This document shows, one piece after another, positions 53,366 to 62,857 of a stretch of 64,000 nt of DNA; the first letter of the stretch is position 1, and each line of letters starts with the position of its first letter. Under the pieces are notes generated by a model. The model had not been told where the DNA came from and did no database searches. It saw only the letters and a list, made by a program, of their open reading frames with translations. This stretch comes from Pseudomonas taetrolens (lineage in GTDB: Bacteria > Pseudomonadota > Gammaproteobacteria > Pseudomonadales > Pseudomonadaceae): contig NZ_LS483370.1 in the NCBI RefSeq assembly GCF_900475285.1, forward strand, positions 1,192,001 through 1,256,000, read 5' to 3'. The position numbers and the translations under genes were made by a program.

Positions 53366-54195
53366 GTGATGCGGCAACCTGCAAGATTGAGGTCCGTCAC
53401 GTATTCAAAGTGTTCGGCCGTCATGAAAAACACGTGCTGGCGTTGATCCGGGCGGGTAAAAGCAAGGAGCAAGTGCTGGCTGAAACCGGCTGTGTCGTGG
53501 GGATCAACGACCTTTCCCTGGCAATCAATCCGGGGGAGGTTTTTGTGATCATGGGCCTTTCCGGCTCTGGAAAGTCCACGCTGGTACGTCATCTCAATCG
53601 TCTGATCGATCCTACCAGCGGCCAGATTCTGGTGGATGGCGAGGACATTCTTGGCTATGACATGCGCGCTCTGCGCCAGTTTCGCCGGCATAAAATCAGT
53701 ATGGTGTTCCAGAATTTTGGTCTGCTGCCTCATCGGAACGTGCTGGAAAACGTGGCTTACGGTCTTAAAGTCCGTGGCGAGAGCAAGGCGCAATGCGATG
53801 AGCGCGCCCGGCACTGGATTTCAGTTGTGGGGCTGCAGGGCTATGAGCAGGCGTTTGTTCATCAGTTGTCCGGCGGCATGCGCCAGCGTGTCGGCCTGGC
53901 GCGGGCCTTGGCAACCGACACCGATATCATCCTGATGGATGAAGCCTTCAGCGCGCTTGATCCCTTGATCCGGGCTGAAATGCAGGACCAGTTGCTTGAG
54001 CTGCAGCGTACGCTGAAAAAAACCATCGTCTTTATTACCCATGATCTGGACGAAGCCCTGCGCATTGGCAACCGGATTGCCATCCTCAAGGACGGTCAGT
54101 TGATTCAGGTGGGCACGCCCCAAGAGATTCTGCTGTCGCCGGCCGATGAGTATGTCGACCGTTTTGTGCAGCGCCGCCGTACGCCAGTTGATTGA
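53362..54195 (+). CDS. Quaternary-amine ABC transporter ATPase (ProV/ChoV type)
   Basis: 277-residue ATPase. Walker A GLSGSGKST, the Q loop region VFQNFGLLPHRNV, signature LSGGMRQR and Walker B IILMDEAFSALD are all present. It has the N-terminal extension (HEKHVLALIRAGKSKEQVLAETGC) usual for ProV but ends soon after the ATPase domain, with no C-terminal CBS domains. That suggests catabolic uptake or different regulation rather than osmotic gating. Confidence 0.93.
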   Translation: MSDAATCKIEVRHVFKVFGRHEKHVLALIRAGKSKEQVLAETGCVVGINDLSLAINPGEVFVIMGLSGSGKSTLVRHLNRLIDPTSGQILVDGEDILGYDMRALRQFRRHKISMVFQNFGLLPHRNVLENVAYGLKVRGESKAQCDERARHWISVVGLQGYEQAFVHQLSGGMRQRVGLARALATDTDIILMDEAFSALDPLIRAEMQDQLLELQRTLKKTIVFITHDLDEALRIGNRIAILKDGQLIQVGTPQEILLSPADEYVDRFVQRRRTPVD

Positions 54196-54273
54196 GTCGG
54201 CACAGGATTGAAGCTCATGTTGCTATTGGGTGCGCATAGGCCGAACTGCTTTAAAGCAACCGGTGTTCAAAAC

Positions 54274-54309
54274 AAAAAAAGGCCCGCCGGGCTAAACCGG
54301 GCGGGCCTT
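54274..54309 (-). terminator. Terminator after the 138-residue hypothetical gene
   Basis: On the minus strand GGCCCGCC and GGCGGGCC pair around a short loop, followed by seven T residues. It separates it from the convergent ABC operon. Confidence 0.85.
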
Positions 54310-54325
54310 GAGAATCAGCGAGCAA

Positions 54326-54742
54326 TCAGTGCTGTGTGCTGTCCTGTGTGGTCGGCAGCGCGATCAGCTGTTTTTCCTGGTTCCAGTCGAACGGTTCGTC
54401 GTTTTGTTCAGCTTCGTAGCGACGCTCTTCCAGCGCTTCATACATGTCCAGTTCTTCATCGGACAGGAAGTTAAAGCACGCACCGCCGAAGAACCACAGC
54501 AGGTCACGGGGAACCAGATGGGCAATTTGCGGGTAGCGTTCGATGACCTGGCACATGATGTCCTGACCCAGGTATTGGCTATCAATCGGATCGACAGGCA
54601 GGGCGCTCTTCATTTCATCGAAGCGCTCAATAAACAGGGCGTGGCTTTCCTCGGGGATCTGTTCGGCGTCACCGACAGCAACCAGGATGCTGCGCAGCAG
54701 ATCGAGCAGGGCGAGATTATGGTTGAGATCATTGGTGGCCAT
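54326..54742 (-). CDS. Conserved hypothetical protein, 138 residues, acidic
   Basis: 138-residue soluble acidic protein starting MATNDLNHNLALLDLLRSILVAVGD, with a run of helices (IERYPQIAHLVPRDLLWFFGGACFNFLSDEELDMYEALEERRYEAE). GAGG lies ten bases before the ATG. No signal or membrane segment. Pseudomonads keep a similar gene beside the large FadE-type dehydrogenase, read the same way, which hints at co-expression; the gap here is 62 bases. I do not recognise its activity. Confidence 0.75.
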   Translation of the reverse strand: MATNDLNHNLALLDLLRSILVAVGDAEQIPEESHALFIERFDEMKSALPVDPIDSQYLGQDIMCQVIERYPQIAHLVPRDLLWFFGGACFNFLSDEELDMYEALEERRYEAEQNDEPFDWNQEKQLIALPTTQDSTQH

Positions 54743-54804
54743 CAGGGTGTCCTCTAGAGCAAAACGGGCGCGAGAGTATAAAGCTCTCAGCGCCCGCTGT
54801 CCTG

Positions 54805-57252
54805 CTAGCGAATCTTGCCTTCGCTATGGCTGAGTTCCTCCTTGGAGAAATCGTCCACGTCGATCACCTTGCGCCGCGCGGCTTCGGCGGTCCGTAGTGT
54901 CTCGGCCTCGGCAGGTTGCAGCACACCTGCTTGCAGGGCTGAATCGATGGACGGCTCACCAGCAGCCGGTTTTACCTGACCGCTTTTCAGGGCTTCATGG
55001 AGTTTTTTGTAGGCGGGTTGTGCTGCATCCAGCAGGTCGCAGGCATGTTGCAGGGCTCCCACCGCGTCCTCCTCTGATTGCGGGCGGTAGCAACCGGCAA
55101 GGATGGCCTCCAGCGCTGGATCCCCCTTGGCGCGGCCCAATACCGCTGCTACTTCAGCGTCGAGTGCGTCCGATGGGCCGGTGTGGCGGCGGCCAAACGG
55201 AAACACCACGCCCCGCAGCAAAATGCCCAGCAGGCGGTTCGGGAAGTTCTTCAGCAGTTCATCCAGCGCACGCTCGGCATGACCGAGACTTTCCTCCATC
55301 GCCCATTTGAACAACGGGTTGAGGTGCTCGGGGGAGTCGAGGTCGTGATAACGCTTGAGCGCTGCCGAGGCCAGATACATGTGACTCAGTACATCTCCCA
55401 GGCGGGCGGACAAGCGTTCGCGGCGTTTAAGAGTGCCCCCCAGAAGCATCATGCTCAGGTCTGCCAGCATCGCAAAGGCTGCGGCCTGGCGGTTCAGTGC
55501 GCGGAAATAGCCTTGGCTCAAGGCATTGCCGGGGGATTTCTCAAGACGGCCAAAGCCCAGGTTCAATACCAGCGTGCTAGCAGCATTGCTGACGGCGAAC
55601 CCGATATGCCTGAGCAGCAGGTCGTCAAACTCCAGCAGGGCCTGATCGCGGTCTTCGCGTCCTGCCAGGGCCATTTCCTTGAGGACAAAGGGGTGGCAGC
55701 GAATGGCACCCTGACCAAAGATCATCAGATTGCGCGAGAGAATATTTGCCCCTTCCACGGTGATGAAAATCGGTGCCCCTTGCCAATTACGGCCCAGGTA
55801 GTTATTGGGCCCCATGATGATGCCTTTGCCGCCGTGAACGTCCATGGCGTGGCTGATGCACTCGCGCCCCCGTTCGGTGAGGTGGTACTTGAGAATCGCC
55901 GACAGCACCGAAGGTTTCTCTCCCAGATCCACCGCGTTGGCGGTCAGGATGCGTGCGCTGTCCATCAGCCAGGCATTGCCGCCAATGCGCGCCAGGGCCT
56001 CCTGAATGCCCTCGAAGGCGGCCAGTGGCACATTGAACTGCTCGCGCACCTGTGCGTACTGTCCGGTCACCAGGCTGGTGAACTTGGCGGCGCCGGTGCC
56101 TACAGCTGGAAGGGAAATGGAGCGCCCTACAGACAGGCAATTCATCAGCATCATCCAGCCCTTGCCCAGCATCTCCTGGCCGCCGATCAGGTAATCCAGC
56201 GGGATGAATACGTCTTTACCCGAGTTCGGACCATTCATGAACGCCGCCCCCAGAGGCAGATGGCGACGGCCGATTTCAACGCCAGGTGTCTCAGTTGGGA
56301 TCAGGGCGAGGCTGATGCCCAGGTCTTCTTTATCGCCCAGCAAGTGGTCGGGGTCGTGTGCCTTGAACGCCAAACCAAGGAGGGTCGCCACCGGGCCTAG
56401 AGTGATATAGCGTTTTTCCCAGTTCAGTCGCAGGCCCAGTACTTCTTCGCCTTGCCATTGGCCCTTGCAGATGATTCCGGTGTCGGGCATGGCGCCGGCA
56501 TCGGAACCCGCCAGCGGGCCGGTCAGGGCGAAGCAGGGGATGTCATCACCCCTGGCCAGGCGTGGCAGGTAATGGTTGCGTTGGGCTTCTGTGCCGTAAT
56601 GCAGCAGCAACTCTGCCGGGCCCAGAGAATTGGGCACCATTACCGTGGATGCCAGGTCGCCACTGCGGGTCGCCAGCTTCATTGCCACCTGTGAATGGGC
56701 ATAGGCCGAGAATCCTTTGCCGCCAAATTCCTTGGGAATGATCAGGGCGAAGAAACCATGCTCCTTGATGTGCGCCCAGGCCTGCGGCGGCAAATCCATC
56801 GCCTGGCCGATTTCCCAGTCGCTGACCATCGCGCACAATTCTTCGGCAGGTCCATCGAGGAACGCCTGCTCCTCTTCCGTCAACTGTGCCTTGGGATAGG
56901 CCAGAAGCTGGTTCCAGTCGGGGCGGCCGCTGAACAGCTCGCCGTCCCACCATACGGTACCGGCATCGATGGCATCGCGTTCTGTTTGCGACATGGGAGG
57001 CAGGGTTTTTTGAAACCAACTGAAGAGCGGAATGGTGAAGACTTTGCGCCGTAGGTCAGGCAACAGCAGCAGGACGGTCGGGGCCGCCAGCACTATCCAG
57101 AAAATGGCCAGTAACCAGCCAGATGCATGACTGAACAACCCCATGGCCAGGAGATAAACGGCTACCCCTGCAATGGCCGGCAGGGGCGCGATGCGCCGAT
57201 GGGCCATCCAGGCGATGCCAATAATCAGAACCAGTATCCACAACAACAGCAT
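54805..57252 (-). CDS. fadE: FadE-type acyl-CoA dehydrogenase
   Basis: 815-residue long-form acyl-CoA dehydrogenase that makes trans-2-enoyl-CoA in beta-oxidation. Two N-terminal membrane helices (MLLLWILVLIIGIAWMAHRR and PLPAIAGVAVYLLAMGLF) anchor it. Substrate and FAD regions are seen in FALTGPLAGSDAGAMPDTG and in GGKGIIMGPNNYLGRNWQGAPIFITVEGANILSRNLMIFGQG. The C-terminal 250 residues belong to the FadE extension. The ATG at 57252 follows GGAGG; an in-frame start at 57303 is upstream of that site. Divergent from a GST gene. Confidence 0.93.
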   Translation of the reverse strand: MLLLWILVLIIGIAWMAHRRIAPLPAIAGVAVYLLAMGLFSHASGWLLAIFWIVLAAPTVLLLLPDLRRKVFTIPLFSWFQKTLPPMSQTERDAIDAGTVWWDGELFSGRPDWNQLLAYPKAQLTEEEQAFLDGPAEELCAMVSDWEIGQAMDLPPQAWAHIKEHGFFALIIPKEFGGKGFSAYAHSQVAMKLATRSGDLASTVMVPNSLGPAELLLHYGTEAQRNHYLPRLARGDDIPCFALTGPLAGSDAGAMPDTGIICKGQWQGEEVLGLRLNWEKRYITLGPVATLLGLAFKAHDPDHLLGDKEDLGISLALIPTETPGVEIGRRHLPLGAAFMNGPNSGKDVFIPLDYLIGGQEMLGKGWMMLMNCLSVGRSISLPAVGTGAAKFTSLVTGQYAQVREQFNVPLAAFEGIQEALARIGGNAWLMDSARILTANAVDLGEKPSVLSAILKYHLTERGRECISHAMDVHGGKGIIMGPNNYLGRNWQGAPIFITVEGANILSRNLMIFGQGAIRCHPFVLKEMALAGREDRDQALLEFDDLLLRHIGFAVSNAASTLVLNLGFGRLEKSPGNALSQGYFRALNRQAAAFAMLADLSMMLLGGTLKRRERLSARLGDVLSHMYLASAALKRYHDLDSPEHLNPLFKWAMEESLGHAERALDELLKNFPNRLLGILLRGVVFPFGRRHTGPSDALDAEVAAVLGRAKGDPALEAILAGCYRPQSEEDAVGALQHACDLLDAAQPAYKKLHEALKSGQVKPAAGEPSIDSALQAGVLQPAEAETLRTAEAARRKVIDVDDFSKEELSHSEGKIR

Positions 57253-57401
57253 ATTCAATCCTCCATGAACCCAAGGGCAGGCCCTGTGTGAGCTTAGTCG
57301 CAACTATCGATCAAGGGGTAAGGATAGTGACCCCGCGCCGGAGGCGGAGTTCGGATTCACGGCGTAGACTGCATCGGCGTTTATCAATCAGGAGCCAGAT
57401 C

Positions 57402-58025
57402 ATGCTGAAAGTGTGGGGTCGCAATAATTCGTCGAATGTAAGAAAGGTCTTGTGGTGTGTCGAAGAACTGGCGGTGCCATACAGCCGCATCGAAGCAGGC
57501 GGCGCTTTTGGTGTGGTCGATAGCCCTGAATACCGGGCGTTGAACCCCAATGGCCGGGTGCCGATGATCGAAGATGATGGCTTCGTGCTCTGGGAGTCGA
57601 ATGCCATCGTGCGTTATCTCGCGGCCCAATACGGCTCAGATACCTCCTTGTATCCAGCCGATGCCAAGGTGCGTGCCCAGGCGGACAAATGGATGGACTG
57701 GACCACGGCTTCTTTCGCAGGTCCCTTCAGGGATGTGTTCTGGGGTGTTTTGCGCACGCCTGTAGCGGAGCAGGACTGGGGCAAGATCAATGCCGGCATC
57801 AAAGCGTGTGCCGAGTTGCTCGTCCTCGTGGATCAGGCCTTGTCTGAAAAGCCTTATCTGTCAGGTGATGAAATCGGTATGGGCGACATCCCGCTTGGAT
57901 CGTTCATTTATGCCTGGTTTGAAATGCCCATCGAGCGCCCGCCCGCACCGCACCTCAGCGCCTGGTACGAGCGCCTGAAATTGCGTCCGGCCTACCGTAA
58001 CGGCGTCATGACCGCGTTGACTTAA
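57402..58025 (+). CDS. Glutathione S-transferase family protein
   Basis: 207-residue GST. The N-terminal thioredoxin-like domain begins MLKVWGRNNSSNVRKVLWCVEEL, with Ser or Asn as the likely catalytic residue (RNNSSNV), and the glutathione-binding LWESNAIVRYLA follows at about residue 64. The C-terminal helical domain contains WMDWTTASF and GDEIGMGDIPLGSFIYAWFE. The start at 57402 has CAGGAG upstream; the frame above it is unlikely. Substrate unknown. Confidence 0.92.
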   Translation: MLKVWGRNNSSNVRKVLWCVEELAVPYSRIEAGGAFGVVDSPEYRALNPNGRVPMIEDDGFVLWESNAIVRYLAAQYGSDTSLYPADAKVRAQADKWMDWTTASFAGPFRDVFWGVLRTPVAEQDWGKINAGIKACAELLVLVDQALSEKPYLSGDEIGMGDIPLGSFIYAWFEMPIERPPAPHLSAWYERLKLRPAYRNGVMTALT

Positions 58026-58053
58026 TACCCACTATTAATACGGGTGACTGTAC

Positions 58054-58173
58054 TTGTCCGACGGGGCCAAGCACCATGCGGTGTGTGAAAAGGCCGCGTT
58101 GGACTTGTATGACGGACGGCTCGCCCACATCTACAACTCCCATTCCTCCATCTTGGTGCGTAATCAGATATGA
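58054..58173 (+). CDS. 39-residue ORF coupled to an ABC ATPase gene
   Basis: A TTG codon with GGGTGA six bases upstream opens a 39-codon frame whose TGA overlaps the ATPase ATG (ATGA, 58170-58173). The product reads like a folded peptide (SDGAKHHAVCEKAALDL and YDGRLAHIYNSHSSILVRNQ), with two adjacent histidines and one cysteine. There is no membrane helix. An upstream stop (TGA at 58045) rules out a longer protein. Four-base coupling, a good ribosome site and amino-acid-like codon use suggest a real small gene. I do not know its family. Confidence 0.5.
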   Translation: MSDGAKHHAVCEKAALDLYDGRLAHIYNSHSSILVRNQI

Positions 58174-59102
58174 GTTCCGCTCTGTCCATACGGCAGCTAA
58201 CCAAAACCTACGGCAACGGTTTCCAGGCCCTGAGTGGTATCGATCTGGATGTTGCTGAAGGTGACTTTTTCGCCCTGCTGGGCCCCAACGGCGCCGGCAA
58301 ATCCACCACCATCGGTATTCTCTCGACCCTGGTCAATAAAACCGGCGGCACAGTGAATGTCTTTGGCCATGACCTGGACCGTGAACCCGCTGCACTGAAG
58401 CGCTGCATCGGCGTTGTGCCGCAGGAGTTCAACTTCAACCAGTTTGAAAAGACCTTCGATATTGTTGTGACCCAGGCGGGTTACTACGGTATTCCGGCGA
58501 AAATCGCCAAGGAACGCGCTGAAAAATACCTGACGCAGTTGGGGCTTTGGGACAAACGCGATACGCCATCGCGTTCACTGTCCGGGGGCATGAAGCGCCG
58601 CCTGATGATTGCCCGGGCGCTTGTACACGAGCCGCGTCTGCTGATCCTCGATGAGCCGACTGCCGGCGTGGACATTGAATTGCGTCGTTCGATGTGGTCG
58701 TTTCTCACCGAGCTCAATGAGCAAGGCACGACCATCATCCTTACGACGCATTACCTGGAAGAGGCCGAACAGCTGTGCCGCAATATCGGGATCATCGATC
58801 ACGGCACCATTGTTGAAAACACCAGCATGCGTCAACTGCTTGGCCAGCTGCACGTCGAGACTTTTTTGCTCGATCTGAAAAACACCCGGAGTGCTCCGGT
58901 ACACCTGGTTGGCTACCCGAGTCAGTTGCTCGACAATCACACACTGGAAGTGCAAGTGGACAAGGCCGTAGGTATTACCGGTTTGTTCACTCAACTGGCC
59001 ACGCAAAACATTGAAGTGGTGAGCCTGCGTAACAAAACCAATCGTCTTGAGGAGTTGTTCGTGTCGCTGGTCGAAAAAAATCTGGCAAAGGTGGCGGTAT
59101 GA
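58170..59102 (+). CDS. ABC exporter ATPase (YadG-like)
   Basis: 310-residue ATPase. Walker A GPNGAGKST, the Q-loop segment VVPQEFNFNQFEKTFD, signature LSGGMKRR and Walker B LLILDEPTAGVD are present, with the late DUF-like C-terminal domain usual for the YadG/DrrA group. It is coupled at the front to a 39-residue ORF and at the end to the permease gene (ATGA). The pair resembles a widespread efflux system; substrate unknown. Confidence 0.92.
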   Translation: MSSALSIRQLTKTYGNGFQALSGIDLDVAEGDFFALLGPNGAGKSTTIGILSTLVNKTGGTVNVFGHDLDREPAALKRCIGVVPQEFNFNQFEKTFDIVVTQAGYYGIPAKIAKERAEKYLTQLGLWDKRDTPSRSLSGGMKRRLMIARALVHEPRLLILDEPTAGVDIELRRSMWSFLTELNEQGTTIILTTHYLEEAEQLCRNIGIIDHGTIVENTSMRQLLGQLHVETFLLDLKNTRSAPVHLVGYPSQLLDNHTLEVQVDKAVGITGLFTQLATQNIEVVSLRNKTNRLEELFVSLVEKNLAKVAV

Positions 59103-59878
59103 GCTCGGAGCTACGCCCTAACCTGGTCGCCCTGAACACCATTGTTTATCGCGAATTCCGCCGCTTCATGCGTATCTGGCCACAAACCCTGCTGCCGCCG
59201 GCGATCACCATGGTGTTGTACTTCGTCATCTTCGGCAACCTGATCGGTCGGCAAATCGGTGATATGGGTGGTTTCACCTATATGGAGTACATCGTGCCGG
59301 GCCTGATCATGATGTCGGTGATCACCAACTCCTACGGCAACGTGGTGTCGAGTTTCTTCGGCAGCAAATTCCAGCGCTCGATTGAAGAGCTGATGGTTTC
59401 GCCGGTTTCGCCCCACACGATCCTGATCGGTTTCACCGTGGGCGGTATTTTGCGCGGCCTGATGGTGGGTGCAATCGTGACCCTGTTGTCGCTGTTCTTT
59501 ACCCATTTGCAAGTGCATCACCTGGGCTTGACCATCGTGGTGGTGGTTCTGACCGCAACGATTTTCTCGCTGCTCGGTTTCATCAACGCTGTTTTTGCGC
59601 GCAACTTCGACGACATTTCGATTATTCCGACATTCGTCCTGACGCCGCTGACTTACCTGGGCGGGGTGTTCTATTCCATTACCCTGTTGCCGCCTTTTTG
59701 GCAGAGCGTGTCGCTGGCGAACCCGGTGTTGCACATGGTTAACGCTTTCCGCTACGGGATTCTGGGGGTCTCGGACATCAAGATCAGTGTGGCGCTGACC
59801 TTCATGGTCGTCGCGACCCTGGTGCTGTATTTCGCCTGCGCACGCTTGCTGGTCAGCGGGCTAGGCATGCGCCAGTAG
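59099..59878 (+). CDS. ABC-2 type exporter permease (YadH-like)
   Basis: 259-residue ABC-2 permease with six membrane helices. The signature segment near residue 95, SIEELMVSPVSPHTILIGFTVGG, and the late FDDISIIPTFVLTPLTYLGGVFYS are typical. It pairs with the ATPase, whose stop overlaps its start by four bases. A terminator follows at 59894. Confidence 0.93.
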   Translation: MSSELRPNLVALNTIVYREFRRFMRIWPQTLLPPAITMVLYFVIFGNLIGRQIGDMGGFTYMEYIVPGLIMMSVITNSYGNVVSSFFGSKFQRSIEELMVSPVSPHTILIGFTVGGILRGLMVGAIVTLLSLFFTHLQVHHLGLTIVVVVLTATIFSLLGFINAVFARNFDDISIIPTFVLTPLTYLGGVFYSITLLPPFWQSVSLANPVLHMVNAFRYGILGVSDIKISVALTFMVVATLVLYFACARLLVSGLGMRQ

Positions 59879-59893
59879 CCGACTCTCGGTGAT

Positions 59894-59922
59894 AAAAAAC
59901 GGCCCTGTTGGGGCCGTTTTTT
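59894..59922. terminator. Bidirectional terminator after the ABC-2 permease
   Basis: AAAAAACGGCCC-tgttg-GGGCCGTTTTTT, with A and T runs on both sides, between convergent genes. Confidence 0.9.
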
Positions 59923-60436
59923 ATGGGCGTCTTTTTTGTCGGCGCTTCCATTGGCGGCTGACCCACCAGCGCCAGTAAAGCATGGTCAGGCAGTACGCCA
60001 GCGCACTCAGGATCACGCCGCACACGACTGAACCCAGCAAGAAAGGCTGCCACAGGGTTGAGAGCTGGCTGCTGATCCACTCCCAGGTCAGTTCGTCGGG
60101 GAGATGCCTGGGAGGAACATTCATCAGCCACGCGCCCATCTGGTAGGTGCAATAGAAAACCGGTGGCATGGTGAACGGATTGGTCAACCACACCAGGCTG
60201 ACCGAGATGGGCATGTTGCTGCGCACGGTAATGGCCAGGAATGCGGCCAACAGCATCTGGAACGGCATGGGGATAAAAGCCGCAAAAATGCCCACCGCCA
60301 TCGCGCGGGCGACCGAGTGACGATTCAAATGCCAGAGATTGGGATCATGCAGCAGGGTGCCGAGAAATCGTAAGGACTTATGTTCCCTGATACTGGCCGG
60401 GTCTGGCATGTAACGTCTGAATAAACGCCGTGGCAT
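59921..60436 (-). CDS. DUF2062-family membrane protein
   Basis: 171-residue protein with three membrane helices. The family pattern is visible: an N-terminal basic tail, SVARAMAVGIFAAFIPMPFQMLLAA, ISVSLVWLTNPFTMPPVF and a C-terminal helix before an Arg/Lys-rich end (WKRRQKRRP). Function of the family is unknown. Divergent from comEC, an order kept in pseudomonads. Confidence 0.85.
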   Translation of the reverse strand: MPRRLFRRYMPDPASIREHKSLRFLGTLLHDPNLWHLNRHSVARAMAVGIFAAFIPMPFQMLLAAFLAITVRSNMPISVSLVWLTNPFTMPPVFYCTYQMGAWLMNVPPRHLPDELTWEWISSQLSTLWQPFLLGSVVCGVILSALAYCLTMLYWRWWVSRQWKRRQKRRP

Positions 60437-60570
60437 AGGCCTCTCCCTGGAATCAAGAACGGAGTATGCCCAAATTCGGCCAATTGCCTATTCAGACTTT
60501 GTGACAATTATTTAAGCGTACGCCAGAGATCCGGACTAATCCGAGGGTAAAGGATTTATTGGGTCTGTGC

Positions 60571-62787
60571 ATGCATACAGGGATGTTGGGGCTGGCGTCA
60601 GGCATGATTGCCTTGCGTTATTTACCGGTATTGCCGCCGGTCGGTTGGTTACTGCCAATGCTGTGTGCGGGGTTATTCCTGTTGTTCTGGCGCAGGTTTG
60701 CCTTCGGTTTTTTTCTGCTGGGGTTGGCATGGGCCTGTTTTCAGGGGCAGCGAGCAATTGATGACCGCTTGCCCGCGGGGCTGGATGGTCGAACGCTGTG
60801 GGTGGAAGGGCGCGTGGTCGGGCTGGCACAGCACGCTGATGCTGTCGTGCGTTTTGAATTGCAGGGCGCCAGGTCGCGCCACGCAACATTACCCAAAACC
60901 CTTCGACTGAGCTGGTACGGCGGGCCGCGGGTCAACACTGGCGAGCACTGGCGGCTGGCAGTCACGCTCAAGCGGCCCAGAGGGTTGCTCAACCCGCAGG
61001 GTTTCGATTACGAAGCCTGGTTGTTGGCACAGCGCATCGGTGCTACCGGAACCGTTAAGGATGGCCAGTTACTGGCCCCGGCGAGTCATGCCTGGCGTGA
61101 TCGTTTGCGCCAGCGTCTGTTACGCAGTGACGCCAATGGCCGGGCGCCCTGGCTGGCGGCCTTGGTCATGGGGGACGGTTCAGGCCTGAGTCCTGAGGAC
61201 TGGAAAGTCCTGCAAGCGACCGGGACCGTGCATTTGCTAGTGATTTCGGGGCAGCACATCGGGCTGTTTGCCGGGTTGATCTACGGGCTGATCGCTTTGC
61301 TGGCGCGGTACGGCGCATGGCCGCGTGCATTGCCCTGGCTGCCGTGGGCCTGTGGCCTGGCGTTTGCGGGTGCCTTGGGGTATGGGGTGCTTGCAGGGTT
61401 CGAGGTGCCGGTTCAGCGGGCGTGCGTCATGCTTGGGCTGGTGCTGATATGGCGCCTGCGATTTCGCCATTTGGGCCTGTGGTTGCCGTTTCTGCTGGCG
61501 CTGAACGCAGTCTTGATCATTGAACCGCTGGCGAGTTTGAGGCCGGGTTTCTGGTTGTCGTTTACTGCCGTGGCGGTATTGATCTTCACCTTTGGCGCAC
61601 GCCTGGGGCCCTGGAACTGGCAAGCCGCGTGGGTACGTCCTCAAGTTCTGATTTCCGTGGGGTTATTCCCAGTACTGTGGATACTCGCTTTGCCCATCAG
61701 CCTGAGCGGGCCGCTGGCAAACCTGGTCGCCGTGCCCTGGATCAGCCTGCTGGTATTGCCTGCGGCGCTGCTGGGCGCTGTGTTGATGCCGGTACCCTGG
61801 CTGGGCGATGGCCTGTTGTGGGTGTCCGGTGGCTTGCTTGACTGGCTGATACTCGGCCTCACGGCATTGGCCGGGTATTTTTCGCCCTGGTCGCCGGGCT
61901 CGGTCCCCATCAGTGTCTGGGCGCTGAGTGCGGTGGGCGCCCTTATAGTGTTGTTGCCTGCCGGGGTCGTGCTCCGGCCCTTGGGCTGGCCACTGGTGCT
62001 GCTGGCGGTGTTCATGCCCCGTGAGTCCGTCCCCCTGGGTCAGGTCGAGGTGATGCAGCTGGATGTCGGGCAGGGTCTGGCGTTTGTGTTGCGCACCCGG
62101 CATCACACGTTGCTGTATGACGCCGGTCCCAAGGTCAGAAACCTTGATCAAGGCGAGCGGGTCGTGGTGCCGGTGCTGCGCTCACTGGGCGTTCAAGGTC
62201 TGGACCTGATGCTGCTGAGCCATGCCGACGCGGATCATGCGGGGGGCGCATTGGCCGTGCAGCGAGCGTTCAGCGTGGCGCGAGTGCTCAGTGGTGACGC
62301 CGCTGGCTTGCCTGCCGCCCTGCAGGCACATCCATGCATCAGCGGCGAAAGTTGGGAGTGGGAAGGTGTGAAGTTTTCACTCTGGCAATGGGACGGGGCC
62401 CGGGACAGCAATCAAAAATCGTGTGTGCTGCAGGTTGAAGCCAATGACGAGCGGTTACTGTTGACCGGTGACATCGACGTGCAGGCCGAGCGGGCCTTGC
62501 TGCAAAGCCCTTTGAGTGTCCCTACTCAGTGGCTGCAAGCACCGCACCATGGCAGTCGTACATCTTCGTCCATGGTGTTTCTCAAGGCGCTGTCTGCCGA
62601 TACCGTGTTGATCTCCCGCGGTCACGGGAATACCTTTGGACACCCGCATCCACAAGTGATGGCGCGCTATCGGGCGTTGGGCATGCAGGTTCTGGACAGT
62701 GCCGAGCAGGGCGCGGTGTGGTTTCGCCTGGGGGCCTTCGACAGTGCCCGCGGGCTGCGTGAGCAGCGTCGTTTCTGGCGGGGCTGA
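60571..62787 (+). CDS. comEC: ComEC/Rec2 DNA uptake channel protein
   Basis: 738-residue membrane protein. The N-terminal OB-like domain (about 60-150) is followed by the competence membrane domain (SGQHIGLFAGLIYGLIALL; about ten helices) and a C-terminal metallo-beta-lactamase-fold domain (VMQLDVGQGLAFVL, LLSHADADHAGG, APHHGSRTSSS), thought to degrade the non-transported strand. The ATG at 60571 fits family N-termini; an in-frame TTG at 60559 has a nearer AAAGGA site and cannot be excluded. No other competence genes are in the window. Confidence 0.93.
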   Translation: MHTGMLGLASGMIALRYLPVLPPVGWLLPMLCAGLFLLFWRRFAFGFFLLGLAWACFQGQRAIDDRLPAGLDGRTLWVEGRVVGLAQHADAVVRFELQGARSRHATLPKTLRLSWYGGPRVNTGEHWRLAVTLKRPRGLLNPQGFDYEAWLLAQRIGATGTVKDGQLLAPASHAWRDRLRQRLLRSDANGRAPWLAALVMGDGSGLSPEDWKVLQATGTVHLLVISGQHIGLFAGLIYGLIALLARYGAWPRALPWLPWACGLAFAGALGYGVLAGFEVPVQRACVMLGLVLIWRLRFRHLGLWLPFLLALNAVLIIEPLASLRPGFWLSFTAVAVLIFTFGARLGPWNWQAAWVRPQVLISVGLFPVLWILALPISLSGPLANLVAVPWISLLVLPAALLGAVLMPVPWLGDGLLWVSGGLLDWLILGLTALAGYFSPWSPGSVPISVWALSAVGALIVLLPAGVVLRPLGWPLVLLAVFMPRESVPLGQVEVMQLDVGQGLAFVLRTRHHTLLYDAGPKVRNLDQGERVVVPVLRSLGVQGLDLMLLSHADADHAGGALAVQRAFSVARVLSGDAAGLPAALQAHPCISGESWEWEGVKFSLWQWDGARDSNQKSCVLQVEANDERLLLTGDIDVQAERALLQSPLSVPTQWLQAPHHGSRTSSSMVFLKALSADTVLISRGHGNTFGHPHPQVMARYRALGMQVLDSAEQGAVWFRLGAFDSARGLREQRRFWRG

Positions 62788-62857
62788 AGGCACGGGCTTT
62801 CTGGGGCAGGGTCAATCCTGTGGTAGAGTGGCGCACTTTTTCGAGGGGACTGTCACT

